From assembly GCF_019207085.1 (NCBI RefSeq), contig NZ_JAATOM010000005.1:62001-126000 (forward strand): DNA of 64,000 bases, written 5' to 3'. The notes beneath the pieces are model-generated. The model did no database searches, was not told the DNA's origin, and saw nothing but the letters and a program-made list of their open reading frames with translations. Source of the DNA: Variovorax sp. dw_308 (GTDB lineage: Bacteria; Pseudomonadota; Gammaproteobacteria; Burkholderiales; Burkholderiaceae_C). Positions 1 through 8,971 of this stretch are shown here, one piece after another (the stretch's first letter is position 1; each line of letters starts with the position of its first letter). Made by a program: the position numbers and the translations under genes.

Positions 1-1188
1 TCCAGTCGTGATGTGTTGTGACTTCAGGGTTTCGATGTCCGCGTCGCTGTAGCCGACTTCCTTGAGCAACACATTCGTGTGCTCGCCGAGCAACGGCGGC
101 TGCAGGCGGATGCCGGGGCGCTCGCCGCCGATCGTGAAAGGCATGAGCGGCACCTTCGACGTACTGCCGTCGTTCATGCGGATGGGCGCGAGGCCGCCGG
201 TGGCGTTGAGGTGCGGGTCTTCGAACAGGTCTTGCGGCTTGGTGATCGGCGCGAAAGGCAGTTCGTTCTGCTCGAACACTTCGCTCAGTTCGGCGGCGCT
301 GCGGCCGGCCAGGTGCGAGCGCAGGATCGGCATCATCCATTCGCGCGCGAGAACGCGGTCGTTGTTGGTCTTCAGGCGCGGGTCGGCCAGCATCTCCTCC
401 AACCTGAAGGCCTTGCAGAAGATGGTCCACTGCTTGTCACTGACAGCCGCAAGGAAGATCTGCTCGCCGTCCTTCACGGTGAACACGTCGTACACGGCCC
501 AGGCCGAGATGCGGCTGGGCATCGGGTCGGCCGCCTTGCCCGTGGCAGCGAACTGCATCATGTGCTGCGCGACAAGGAAGATGTTGTTCTCGAACAGCGC
601 GGACTGCACCTCGCAGCCTTCGCCGGTCTGGTCGCGCTGGCGCAACGCGGCCATTGCGCCGATGGCGCCGAACATGCCGCCCATGATGTCGTTGACGCTG
701 GTGCCCGCGCGCAGCGGGTCGCCGGAGCGGCCGGTCATGTAGGCCAAGCCTCCCATCATCTGGACGACTTCGTCCAGCGCGGTGCGGTGGTCGTACGGGC
801 CGGGCAGGAAGCCCTTGTGGCTCACGTAGATGAGGCGCGGGTTGAGCTTCCTGAGACTCGCGTAATCGAGACCCAGCTTCTTCATCGTGCCGGGTTTGAA
901 GTTCTCGCTGACGATGTCGGCGGTGGCGATCAGGCGCAGCGCGGCCTCGACGCCTTCGGGACGCTTGAGATCAAGCGCAATGCTCTTCTTGTTGCGGTTG
1001 AAGGTCGGGAAGAAGCCCGCGCCGGAGCCGAGCAGCCGGCGCGTGTTGTCGCCTTCGATCGGCTCGACCTTGACGACTTCGGCGCCGAGGTCGCCCAGCA
1101 GAAGTCCGCAGGTCGGGCCCATGACCATGTGGGTGAATTCGACGACGCGGATGCCGGCGTAGGGCAATGGCTTGGGGGCTTCAGACAT
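1..1188 (-). CDS. CaiB/BaiF (class III) CoA-transferase, 3' end outside window
   Basis: Class III CoA-transferases move CoA between carboxylic acids through an aspartyl-CoA thioester. The reading frame is open from the ATG at 1188 to the window edge (396 codons) and should end a few codons further on, since the family is about 400 residues. The N-terminus carries the family pattern VVEFTHMVMGPTCGLLLGD followed by EVVKVEP and a nucleotide-binding NRNKKSIALDL segment. The likely catalytic aspartate is Asp167 in TSVNDIMGGMFG, matching Asp169 of formyl-CoA transferase. Its ATG overlaps the end of the upstream HMG-CoA-lyase gene by 8 bases, so the two are probably co-translated. The donor and acceptor acids cannot be read from the sequence; the partner suggests a branched or 3-hydroxy dicarboxylic acid. 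Confidence 0.93.
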   Translation of the reverse strand, partial: MSEAPKPLPYAGIRVVEFTHMVMGPTCGLLLGDLGAEVVKVEPIEGDNTRRLLGSGAGFFPTFNRNKKSIALDLKRPEGVEAALRLIATADIVSENFKPGTMKKLGLDYASLRKLNPRLIYVSHKGFLPGPYDHRTALDEVVQMMGGLAYMTGRSGDPLRAGTSVNDIMGGMFGAIGAMAALRQRDQTGEGCEVQSALFENNIFLVAQHMMQFAATGKAADPMPSRISAWAVYDVFTVKDGEQIFLAAVSDKQWTIFCKAFRLEEMLADPRLKTNNDRVLAREWMMPILRSHLAGRSAAELSEVFEQNELPFAPITKPQDLFEDPHLNATGGLAPIRMNDGSTSKVPLMPFTIGGERPGIRLQPPLLGEHTNVLLKEVGYSDADIETLKSQHITTG

Positions 1189-2119
1189 TTGATGTGGTTC
1201 CTTGTTGCCTGAAGCCCTTCGGCAGGCCGGCTTCGGGGGTCATGCCGTAGACCGGCTCGCCGGGCAGGCCGGCGATCAGTGGTGCGCGTGCGGCCATCAG
1301 CTTGTCGAGGTCGATGCCGGTGCGCACACCCATCGCCTCGAACATGAAGACCAGGTCTTCGGTGACGACATTGCCCGATGCGCCCGGCGCATAGGGGCAG
1401 CCGCCAAGGCCGCCGAGCGACGAATCGAAGGTGCGAACGCCCTCTTCATACGCGGCAAGGCAGTTGGCCAGCCCGAGGCCGCGCGTGTTGTGCATGTGGG
1501 CCGCGCCGGCGTGCGCCCCCAGTTCGGCGCGCAGGCGCTTGAAGAGGCGGCGCACCTGCGCGGGGTTGGCATAGCCGACCGTGTCGGAGAGTCCCGATTC
1601 ATCGGCGCCGGCGGCAATGCACTGCACGGCCAGCGCGATGACTTCGTCCTCCGGCACATCACCCTGCAGCGTGCAGCCGAAGGCGGTCGAGATGCCGGCC
1701 TCCAGCCGCACGTGCGGGGCCATGTCGCGGCGCAGCTCCGAAATGGCGCGCACCTCCTCGACCATTTGCTCGCGCGTCTTGCGCACGTTGGCCAGCGAAT
1801 GCGCTGCGCTGGCCGACACCGGCATGGTGAGCTTGTGGACACCGGCCGCCAATGCGGCCTCGGCGCCGCGCCGATTGGGCACCAGCGCCATCACGGTCAG
1901 GCCGGGCAAGGTGATCGCATGGCGCACCACCTCGGCGGCGTCGGCCATCTGCGGCAGCAGCTTCGCGGGCACGAAGGACGCGACCTCGATCTCTCGCACG
2001 CCCGCCGCATGAAGCGCATCGATCCAGCGCAGCTTGTGAATCGTGGGCATCGTGGCCTTGACCGACTGCAGGCCGTCGCGCGGGCCGACCTCGCTGATCA
2101 GCACATCGGGGGATGTCAT
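1181..2119 (-). CDS. Hydroxymethylglutaryl-CoA lyase family protein
   Basis: HMG-CoA lyase cleaves (S)-3-hydroxy-3-methylglutaryl-CoA to acetyl-CoA and acetoacetate, the last step of leucine breakdown. The 312-residue protein has the TIM-barrel family hallmarks: GPRDGLQ at residues 12-18, metal-ligand HMHNTRGLG, and the cysteine loop GLGGCPYAPGASGN. The start has a good ribosome site (AAAGGAG). It is divergent from the IclR regulator and shares a 99-base control region with it. No methylcrotonyl-CoA carboxylase genes are nearby, and the coupled CoA-transferase suggests that the real substrate could be another 3-hydroxyacyl-CoA activated by that enzyme; this is inference. Confidence 0.93.
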   Translation of the reverse strand: MTSPDVLISEVGPRDGLQSVKATMPTIHKLRWIDALHAAGVREIEVASFVPAKLLPQMADAAEVVRHAITLPGLTVMALVPNRRGAEAALAAGVHKLTMPVSASAAHSLANVRKTREQMVEEVRAISELRRDMAPHVRLEAGISTAFGCTLQGDVPEDEVIALAVQCIAAGADESGLSDTVGYANPAQVRRLFKRLRAELGAHAGAAHMHNTRGLGLANCLAAYEEGVRTFDSSLGGLGGCPYAPGASGNVVTEDLVFMFEAMGVRTGIDLDKLMAARAPLIAGLPGEPVYGMTPEAGLPKGFRQQGTTSNV

Positions 2120-2145
2120 CTCTTTTCGTCTCCTTTGGCTTGACT

Positions 2146-2182
2146 GTTCCGTCTGATAGAACTATATTCCGTTAAACAGAAT
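2146..2182. promoter_or_regulatory. Tandem palindromes, candidate IclR-family operator
   Basis: Two related 15-base imperfect palindromes, TTCCGTCTGATAGAA (2147-2161) and TTCCGTTAAACAGAA (2167-2181), lie exactly 20 bases apart, about two helical turns. The second is symmetric at 6 of 7 pairs, the first at 5 of 7. They sit between the divergent lyase and IclR genes, where IclR-family proteins typically bind as a pair of dimers. That the adjacent IclR protein is the ligand is inferred from position. Confidence 0.6.
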
Positions 2183-2218
2183 TAAATCGACGAATCACCC
2201 GCCTGTCAAGGAGACGCC

Positions 2219-2956
2219 ATGCCACGCAAGCCCCAGACCGAATCCGTCTCCGACCTGAACGCCGCCCCCGGCGGCGCCGCCGCGGTCGACCGGGCACTGA
2301 GCCTGCTGGCAGCGTTCCAGCCGGGCGACGACGCCTTGTCGCTGGGCGATTTCGCGGCGCGTACGCAGCTCTACAAGAGCACTGTCCTGCGCCTGCTGGC
2401 CTCGCTGGAACATGCCGCGTTGATCCGGAGGCTGGACGACGGCCGCTATGCACTCGGCGCGGAGATTGCCCGCTTGCACGGCCTCTACGCCGCGGCCTTC
2501 TCCCTTGACCAGATCGTGCTGCCGGTGCTGCGCGACCTGGTCGCAGCCACCGGCGAGAGCGCGGCCTACCACGTCAGGCAAGGCCACGGCGCCGATGCCG
2601 TGCGCGTGTGCCTCTATCGCGTCGATTCGCCGCATCCCATTCGCGACCACATCAAGGCCGGCGACGTGCTCCCGCTGAACCAGGGCACCGGCGGCCGCGT
2701 ACTCGGCGCCTTCGACACGGAAGCGCCCGCCCCCGCCGGCAAGGAAAAGACGCTCTACGCGAAGATCCGCAAGGACGGCTACTTCAGCAGTGTGGGCGAC
2801 CGCCTTGCAGATGTCGCCGGCATCTCCGCGCCGGTGCTCGACGCACGGGGCGCCCTGGCCGCGGCCGTGACCCTCACGATGCCCGCGCATCGCTACGACC
2901 CCGCCTACATCGCGCCAGTTCTGGCTGCTGCAAAGCAACTCAATGGCCGCGTGTGA
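2219..2956 (+). CDS. IclR family transcriptional regulator
   Basis: A 245-residue regulator with an N-terminal winged helix (about residues 20-80, including TQLYKSTVLRLLASLE as recognition region) and a C-terminal IclR effector domain (about 85-245), ending in the common pattern ISAPVLDARGALAAAVTLT. The ATG at 2219 follows AAGGAG at ideal spacing. It is transcribed away from the lyase/CoA-transferase pair across a tandem palindrome, so it most likely controls that operon and itself, with a pathway acid or CoA ester as ligand. Whether it also controls the downstream malate synthase, 132 bases away on the same strand, is open. Confidence 0.93.
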   Translation: MPRKPQTESVSDLNAAPGGAAAVDRALSLLAAFQPGDDALSLGDFAARTQLYKSTVLRLLASLEHAALIRRLDDGRYALGAEIARLHGLYAAAFSLDQIVLPVLRDLVAATGESAAYHVRQGHGADAVRVCLYRVDSPHPIRDHIKAGDVLPLNQGTGGRVLGAFDTEAPAPAGKEKTLYAKIRKDGYFSSVGDRLADVAGISAPVLDARGALAAAVTLTMPAHRYDPAYIAPVLAAAKQLNGRV

Positions 2957-3088
2957 GCGGCGATTACCTGCGTTTACATCACAAATAACGGGATTCTTCG
3001 GCGATTAATCTTTGCCTCGGTATCCAATACAGTATCGACACGGGTTTTGCACCCACCCCTTTCATATACATCCCCCGAGGTTTTCCAT

Positions 3089-5263
3089 ATGACCGAACGC
3101 ACCAACGTTCACGGCCTCCAGGTCGCGACCGAACTCCATCAATTCATCGAGCAGAAGGTCCTGCCCGCCACCGGCGTGGACAGCGCGAGCTTCTGGAAGG
3201 GTTTCGACGCGATCGTGGCCGACCTGGCGCCGAAGAACGCCGCCCTGCTGGCCGAGCGTGACCGCCTGCAGGCCGAGATGGATGCGTGGCACAAGGCCAA
3301 CCCGGGCCAGATCAAGGACATGCCTGCGTATCGCGCCTTCCTCGAGAAGATCGGCTACCTTGTGCCGTCGCCGAAGGACGTGCAGACCACGACCTCGAAC
3401 GTCGACGCCGAACTCGCGCAGCAAGCCGGCCCGCAACTGGTGGTGCCCATCCTCAATGCCCGCTACGCGCTGAACGCCGCCAACGCCCGTTGGGGCTCGC
3501 TGTACGACGCGCTCTACGGCACCGACGCCATCCCCGAGACCGACGGCGCCGAGAAAGGCAAGGGCTACAACCCGGTACGCGGCGCCAAGGTCATCGCTTT
3601 TGCGCGCAACGTGCTCGACCAAGCCGCGCCGCTGGCCAACGGCTCGCACAAGGACGCCACCGGCTACAGCGTCAAGGACGGCCAGCTGGTCATCGCGCTG
3701 CACAGCAGCAGCACGGCGCTCGCCGAACCGTCGCAGTTCATCGGCTACACGGGTGACGCGTCGGCGCCGAAGTCGGTACTGCTCAAGCACAACGGCATCC
3801 ACCTCGACATCCAGATCGACCGCAGCACCGCCATCGGCAAGACCGACGCGGCCGGCATCAGCGACGTGGTGATGGAAGCCGCGCTCTCCACCATCCTCGA
3901 CCTGGAAGACTCCGTGGCCGTGGTCGATGCGCAAGACAAGGTGGTCGCCTATGGCAACTGGCTCGGCATCCAGCTCGGCACGCTGACGGAAGAAGTGGCC
4001 AAGGGTGGCAAGACCTTCACGCGCGGCCTCAACCCCGATCGCGAATACACCGGTGCCGACGGCAAGCCCCTGAAGCTGCACGGCCGTTCGCTGATGTTCG
4101 TGCGCAATGTCGGCCACCTGATGACCAACCCGGCCATCCTGTACACCGGCGGCAAGGAAATCCCGGAAGGCATCCTGGACGCCGTCGTCACCACGACCAT
4201 CGCCACCATCGACCTGAAGCGCAAGGGCAACTCGCGCACCGGCAGCATCTACATCGTGAAGCCGAAGATGCACGGCCCGGCCGAAGTCGCCTTCGCCAAC
4301 GAGCTGTTCGGCCGCGTCGAGCAACTGCTGGGACTGCCGGCCAACACCGTGAAGCTCGGCATCATGGACGAGGAGCGCCGCACCAGCGTCAATCTCAAGG
4401 CCTGCATCGCCGCCGCTTCGGCGCGCGTGGCTTTCATCAACACCGGTTTCCTGGACCGCACCGGCGACGAGATGCACACCGGCATGCAGGCCGGCGCGAT
4501 GCTGCGCAAGGGCGACATGAAGACCACGCCGTGGATCACCGCCTACGAGAAGAGCAACGTGCTGGTCGGCCTGGGCTGCGGCCTGCGCGGCAAGGCGCAG
4601 ATCGGCAAGGGCATGTGGGCCATGCCCGACCTGATGGCCGACATGCTGAAGATCAAGATCGGCCACCCCAAGGCCGGCGCCAACACGGCCTGGGTGCCCT
4701 CGCCGACCGCCGCCACCCTGCATGCGCTGCACTACCACCAGGTCAACGTGGCCGAGGTGCAGAAGGAACTCGAGAAGATTGACGCCGACGCGCAACGCGA
4801 TGCGATCCTCAACGACCTGCTGCAAGTGCCGGTATCGCCGACGACCAACTGGACTGCCGAAGAGAAGCAGCAGGAACTCGACAACAACGTGCAGGGCATC
4901 CTCGGCTACGTGGTGCGCTGGATCGACCAGGGCGTGGGCTGCTCGAAGGTGCCCGACATCCACAACGTCGGCCTGATGGAAGACCGCGCGACGCTGCGCA
5001 TCAGCAGCCAGCACATCGCCAACTGGCTGCTGCATGGCATCGTGACGAAGGAGCAGGTGGATGCGACCTTCGAACGCATGGCCGCGGTGGTCGACAAGCA
5101 GAACGCGGGCGATCCGCTCTACAAGAACATGGCCGGCAACTTCAAGACCTCGGCCGCCTACATGGCTGCGCAAGACCTGGTGTTCAAGGGCATCGAGCAG
5201 CCGAGCGGCTACACCGAGCCGCTGCTGCATGCATGGCGGTTGAAGGTGAAGGGCGAGGCTTGA
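3089..5263 (+). CDS. glcB: Malate synthase G
   Basis: Condenses glyoxylate and acetyl-CoA to malate and CoA in the cytoplasm. At 724 residues it matches the G isoform (E. coli 723). Active-site landmarks are [14 protein letters not shown] (Mg-binding Glu and flanking loop), [13 protein letters not shown], and the catalytic-Asp segment [18 protein letters not shown]. The ATG at 3089 was chosen over an in-frame TTG at 3047 because it follows CCCGAGG at good spacing and gives the usual family N-terminus. A Rho-independent terminator follows 31 bases after the stop. Neighbouring acyl-CoA genes that yield acetyl-CoA fit a role in C2 assimilation. Confidence 0.97.
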   Translation: MTERTNVHGLQVATELHQFIEQKVLPATGVDSASFWKGFDAIVADLAPKNAALLAERDRLQAEMDAWHKANPGQIKDMPAYRAFLEKIGYLVPSPKDVQTTTSNVDAELAQQAGPQLVVPILNARYALNAANARWGSLYDALYGTDAIPETDGAEKGKGYNPVRGAKVIAFARNVLDQAAPLANGSHKDATGYSVKDGQLVIALHSSSTALAEPSQFIGYTGDASAPKSVLLKHNGIHLDIQIDRSTAIGKTDAAGISDVVMEAALSTILDLEDSVAVVDAQDKVVAYGNWLGIQLGTLTEEVAKGGKTFTRGLNPDREYTGADGKPLKLHGRSLMFVRNVGHLMTNPAILYTGGKEIPEGILDAVVTTTIATIDLKRKGNSRTGSIYIVKPKMHGPAEVAFANELFGRVEQLLGLPANTVKLGIMDEERRTSVNLKACIAAASARVAFINTGFLDRTGDEMHTGMQAGAMLRKGDMKTTPWITAYEKSNVLVGLGCGLRGKAQIGKGMWAMPDLMADMLKIKIGHPKAGANTAWVPSPTAATLHALHYHQVNVAEVQKELEKIDADAQRDAILNDLLQVPVSPTTNWTAEEKQQELDNNVQGILGYVVRWIDQGVGCSKVPDIHNVGLMEDRATLRISSQHIANWLLHGIVTKEQVDATFERMAAVVDKQNAGDPLYKNMAGNFKTSAAYMAAQDLVFKGIEQPSGYTEPLLHAWRLKVKGEA

Positions 5264-5294
5264 TGGGCTGAGCGCCTCGCTGCGGCCGCACACG

Positions 5295-5318
5295 ACGGCG
5301 CCTTCGGGCGCCGTTTTT
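5295..5318 (+). terminator. Rho-independent terminator of glcB
   Basis: Perfect 8-bp stem ACGGCGCC / GGCGCCGT closed by a TTCG tetraloop and followed by a T run, 31 bases downstream of the glcB stop codon. Confidence 0.9.
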
Positions 5319-5359
5319 GTGTTCACAGTGAGCACTCAAAAACTCGGTGCACAATCGAT

Positions 5360-5387
5360 CTGTACATCTCTTGTCAACGAGGTACAG
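5360..5387. promoter_or_regulatory. CTGTAC...GTACAG inverted repeat before a small ORF
   Basis: CTGTAC (5360-5365) and GTACAG (5382-5387) form an inverted repeat ending one base before the ATG of the 63-residue ORF. TGTACA-type half sites are common in operators of autoregulated antitoxin genes, which is the only reason to suspect such a role here. Confidence 0.3.
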
Positions 5388-5388
5388 G

Positions 5389-5580
5389 ATGCAAGAAACC
5401 CCCATTCCTCAAGCGCAAAACAACGATCAGGTGATATCTGCGCAGACCTTCGCAGCCAAGCTGGAAGAATGGCGCCGGGACTACTTCGGTGCGCCTGGCT
5501 GCCCTGACACAACGGATTGGGCAGACCCTTGGACTGAGGTTCGTGATGCCGCAGCAGGAAGGACGTCGCGGATCATGTGA
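5389..5580 (+). CDS. Small hypothetical protein, possibly orphan antitoxin-like
   Basis: A 63-codon frame beginning MQETPIPQAQNN and ending in the pattern DPWTEVRDAAAGR. That tail resembles the C-terminal ends of some Phd/VapB-type antitoxins, but no DNA-binding fold can be named with certainty and no toxin gene follows: the next gene is on the other strand. An inverted TGTAC repeat lies just upstream, and a weak GAGG is 9 bases before the ATG. It may be a solitary antitoxin, a remnant, or not a gene at all. Confidence 0.4.
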   Translation: MQETPIPQAQNNDQVISAQTFAAKLEEWRRDYFGAPGCPDTTDWADPWTEVRDAAAGRTSRIM

Positions 5581-5608
5581 TCCGCTTCATCGCAGGGCGA
5601 GGGCGCCC

Positions 5609-6295
5609 TTAGGTATCACTCCACTTGCGCAACAGGTTGTGATACGCGCCGGTCAGCGTGCGCCGCGCCGACTCATCCGCGCCCGTCTGGTTCAGCCGCT
5701 GGATCGCGTTGTCCATGTCGAACAGCAAGGCGCGGTCGCCCACGTCGCGCACCAAGCTTTGGACCCAGAAGAAACAAGCGACTCGCACGCCGCGCGTGAT
5801 CGGCGTCACGCGGTGCACGCTGGTGGCCGGATACAGCACCAGGTCGCCCGCCGCGAGCTTCACGGTCTGCATGCCATGCGTGTCCTCCATCTGCAGCTCG
5901 CCACCGTCATAGCTCGCAGGGTCCGACAGGAACAGCGTTGCCGAAAGATCGGTGCGCACCTTGCGGCCGTTGTACGGATGGATGCGCACGCCGCCGTCCA
6001 CGTGCAGGCCGAAGGTCATGCCTTCGCTGTAGCGGTTGAACATCGGCGGGTAGAGGAAGTTCGGCAGCGCCGCGCTGATGAACGTCGGGTTGCGCTCCAG
6101 CGCGCTGGCGATGATGTCCTGGCAGGCCTGCGCCACCTCGGTGCGCTCGTCGATCTGCTGGTTGAACTTGACCGGCGCGCCCTGATGGCCGGCCGTGACG
6201 CGGCCATCGACCCAGGCGTCGCCGGCCGCATCGAGCCGCGCCCTCACCTGTGCGACGGCGTCGGCGTCGAGGACTTTCGGAATGCAGACCAGCAT
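5609..6295 (-). CDS. PKHD-type Fe(II)/2-oxoglutarate hydroxylase (PiuC/YbiX-like)
   Basis: A cytoplasmic 228-residue dioxygenase of the family encoded beside catecholate siderophore receptors. The iron triad is visible as HVD (in FGLHVDGGVRIHP, about residue 97) plus the distal His in TSVHRVTPITRGVR, whose Arg binds 2-oxoglutarate. It lies 31 bases downstream of the TonB receptor on the same strand, the piuA-piuC arrangement. In that family the enzyme is iron-regulated and needed for full receptor function; its substrate is not established. Confidence 0.93.
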   Translation of the reverse strand: MLVCIPKVLDADAVAQVRARLDAAGDAWVDGRVTAGHQGAPVKFNQQIDERTEVAQACQDIIASALERNPTFISAALPNFLYPPMFNRYSEGMTFGLHVDGGVRIHPYNGRKVRTDLSATLFLSDPASYDGGELQMEDTHGMQTVKLAAGDLVLYPATSVHRVTPITRGVRVACFFWVQSLVRDVGDRALLFDMDNAIQRLNQTGADESARRTLTGAYHNLLRKWSDT

Positions 6296-6326
6296 GGATG
6301 GAAGGACGGCGGCCAGCCGTCGCGGA

Positions 6327-8621
6327 TCAGTAGAAGCGGTAGTTGAGCGACAGCGTGGCGGAGGTGCCGGAGCCCGGCACCGCGCGACCGCCGTCGGACG
6401 GGATCAGCGCGTCGTAATAGTACTTGTTGGTCAGGTTGTAGACGTTCAGCCGCACGTCGTACTTGGGCTGGTGGTAGGCGACCATCGCATCGAAGCGCGT
6501 GTAGCCCGGCACTTGGACCAGGTCGGTGTTGTTGGCATAGCGCTTCGAGCTGGCGGTAGCGCCGAGGCCGGCTTCCCATTCGGGGGTGAAGGCATAGGTG
6601 GTCCACAGGCTGGCCGCATTCTTCGGCGTGTTGGCCGGCGTCTTGCCCTGCGTGCCCGGCGCGATGCCGTCGATGATGGTGCCGTCGAGGTAGGTCCAGG
6701 CGCCGAACAGCTGGAGCTTGTCGGTGACGCGTCCGGCCACGCCGGCACGCGCGCCGTTCACGCGCACGGTGCCAGTGGCGGTGTAGGTGCCGTCGTTGTT
6801 CTGCGAGCGCGCATTGGTCTGCGTGATCTGGAACGCCGCTGCGCTCAGCGACACCTTGCCGTCGTTCAGGTCCCACTTGCCGCCGGCTTCGTACGACTTG
6901 TTTTCCTGCGGCGGCAGGGGTTGCGTGCCGCCCGTGGTCGCGACCAGCTGTTCGAGCGACGGGTTGAAGGAGGTGCTGTACGACACGTAGTACGACTGGG
7001 CGGGCGTAGGCTGCCAGATGGCGCCGGCGCGCACGCTGGTGAAGTCCACGGTCTGCTTTTCGTAGCCGAGCGTGGTGGCGGATGTGACCGTGTTCGCCAC
7101 ATCGGCCTTGAAGTGGTCCTGGCGCACGCCCGCGACCAGCTTCCATTGCGGGCTGAGTTCGATGGTGTCGTTGATGTAGGCGGCGACGGTATCGCCTGTC
7201 GCCGTCGCCAGGTTGCCGGGCAGGCTGGGCGCGTTGGCGGGCGAATCGATCTCGATCGGGTTGGCGAGCGGCGTGCAGGACGCATAGCCGCTGGTGCCGC
7301 CGGCCGGATTCAGGGCCGAGCGGCCGCAGGTGCCGTTGCGGTAGTAGGCCTGGTTGCGGTAGCTGTCGTGGCCCAGCTCGAGGCCAGCCAGCAGGCTGTG
7401 CTTGATCGAGCCGGTGTCGAACTTCGTGCTGAGCTCGGTCAGATTGAACAGCGACCTGTCGTTGATCACGCGGTCGTGACTCTGCTGGCGCACCCACAGC
7501 TGCTCGATCGGCAGCGCGCTGATCAATGGCAAGGGCACGGCAGTGGTGCCGGTGGTTCCGGCGACATACGCACCGTTGACGATGCGGCCGATGTTCTGCG
7601 GTGCGGTTTCGCGCGCATCGGTGGTGACGTCGTTGAACTGCGTCTGGTTGCGGATGCGTGTGTCCGCGGTGATCTTGTGATCGATCAGCGCCCCGAAGGC
7701 GCCGATGTCGGAGATGGTGCGGTCGTCGCCGAAGCCGTAGGCGTTGTTGCGATCGACCTTGGCAGGCCGGCCGTTGAGCGGCGGCACGCCGTAGTCGGGC
7801 ATGTCGCGGTTGTGCTGCACCAGGGCAGACAGCGTGACCTGCGTCGGCGTGTTGATGCCGAATTTGAGGACGGGCGCGATGCCCCCGTCCTGCAGCTTGG
7901 TCTGGTCGCGGGTGGTGGCATCGCCGTACTGCGCCATGCCGGAGACGCGGAACGCCGAGGTCTCCGACAGCGGCTGGTTGACGTCGACGGTGGTGCGGAC
8001 CAGTCCCGTGGTGCTGGCGGACACCGAAGCTTCTGCCGCCGCGGTGAGCGAAGGCCGCTTGGTGACCTGGTTGATCACGCCGCCCGTCGAGCCGCGCCCG
8101 AACAGCATCGACGACGGCCCCATCAGCACTTCGACGGCGTCCAGCGCGAACACGTCGCGGTAGTACTGGGCGCGGTCGCGCGCGCCGTCGAGATAGATGT
8201 CGGTGCGCGCCGAGAAGCCGTTGAGATTGATGTTGGTGCCGATCTGTCCGCCTTCGGCGCCGCCGATGGTGAGGCCCGGCACGTTGCGCAGGGCGCTGGC
8301 CAGCGAAGTGGAGCCCTGCGATTGCATCAGCGCCTGGTTGATCACGGTGATCGATTGCGGGATGTCGTGCGGATCGCCGCCAGCCCGGTCGATGGACAAC
8401 GCGCTCGGTGGGCTGAAGCTGCCCTTGTCGTCGGTGACGGGCACCTGGATCTCGCGCAAGGTCGCCGGCTGGCTGGTGCCGGGGGCTGCGGTAGCGGGCG
8501 CCGCGGGCGGGGTCGGTGCTTGCTGGGCGGCGGCGCCGGAACAGGCGGCCACGGCGAACAGGCCGGTCAGGCCGAGAGCCAACGGCGTCCGTCGGGCGGC
8601 CGGGCGTTGCTTGCGATTCAT
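6327..8621 (-). CDS. TonB-dependent siderophore receptor (PiuA/Fiu-like)
   Basis: A 764-residue outer-membrane receptor that imports ferric siderophores with energy from TonB. It has a signal peptide (about residues 1-32), a plug domain with DIPQSITVINQALM and VEVLMGPSSMLFGRGSTGG, a 22-strand barrel, and the terminal aromatic signature SLNYRFY. The start is preceded by AGGAG. Its partnership with a PKHD hydroxylase points to catecholate-type siderophores. The upstream region 8622-8971 contains a weak Fur-like sequence, so iron repression is likely but not shown. Confidence 0.95.
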   Translation of the reverse strand: MNRKQRPAARRTPLALGLTGLFAVAACSGAAAQQAPTPPAAPATAAPGTSQPATLREIQVPVTDDKGSFSPPSALSIDRAGGDPHDIPQSITVINQALMQSQGSTSLASALRNVPGLTIGGAEGGQIGTNINLNGFSARTDIYLDGARDRAQYYRDVFALDAVEVLMGPSSMLFGRGSTGGVINQVTKRPSLTAAAEASVSASTTGLVRTTVDVNQPLSETSAFRVSGMAQYGDATTRDQTKLQDGGIAPVLKFGINTPTQVTLSALVQHNRDMPDYGVPPLNGRPAKVDRNNAYGFGDDRTISDIGAFGALIDHKITADTRIRNQTQFNDVTTDARETAPQNIGRIVNGAYVAGTTGTTAVPLPLISALPIEQLWVRQQSHDRVINDRSLFNLTELSTKFDTGSIKHSLLAGLELGHDSYRNQAYYRNGTCGRSALNPAGGTSGYASCTPLANPIEIDSPANAPSLPGNLATATGDTVAAYINDTIELSPQWKLVAGVRQDHFKADVANTVTSATTLGYEKQTVDFTSVRAGAIWQPTPAQSYYVSYSTSFNPSLEQLVATTGGTQPLPPQENKSYEAGGKWDLNDGKVSLSAAAFQITQTNARSQNNDGTYTATGTVRVNGARAGVAGRVTDKLQLFGAWTYLDGTIIDGIAPGTQGKTPANTPKNAASLWTTYAFTPEWEAGLGATASSKRYANNTDLVQVPGYTRFDAMVAYHQPKYDVRLNVYNLTNKYYYDALIPSDGGRAVPGSGTSATLSLNYRFY

Positions 8622-8971
8622 GGGGTCTTCTCCTGGGGAAAGGCAGCGCCTGCAATGGCTCCTGCAGGCGCTGCGGACGCGCGAGCACGGCGCGCTGTCG
8701 CTGCAAATGGTAGCTGCGAATCACTCGTATTTGCGTTTGATTTGGCAAGCGTGCGATGGGCACGACAGATCTGAAAATCTTCGTCTCAAGTCAGCTTCCG
8801 CACAGGTTCATCCCTGCGTCCTCGCGAGCGATAGCGTTGAGCAGTGAAGCCCGCACGCCCTTGAATCCGGCGTGGATTCGCCCGCGTACTGGAAGCAAGC
8901 GCAATGCGCCCCCGCGCTGTTGGCGGTTTCCACAGATGCCTTGTCTCATCCAACCTTCCAGGAGCTTCCCA
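8622..8971. other. Intergenic region between receptor and fasciclin gene
   Basis: 350 bases without a convincing gene. It must hold divergent promoters for the siderophore receptor (minus) and the fasciclin lipoprotein (plus). A weak Fur-like stretch, GCGAATCACTCGTATTTGC, lies at 8716-8734, matching the classical 19-base consensus at only about half the positions. Nothing else was recognised. Confidence 0.5.

Noticed and set aside
3062..5335. A 757-codon frame antisense to glcB
   Set aside because: Composition is typical of a GC shadow and no motif is visible; glcB is unambiguous.
6195..8774. Very long open frames antisense or shifted to the siderophore receptor (over 800 codons)
   Set aside because: They are Arg/Ala/Gly/His-rich without domains, and arise because high third-position GC removes stops. 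The receptor frame has clear family motifs.
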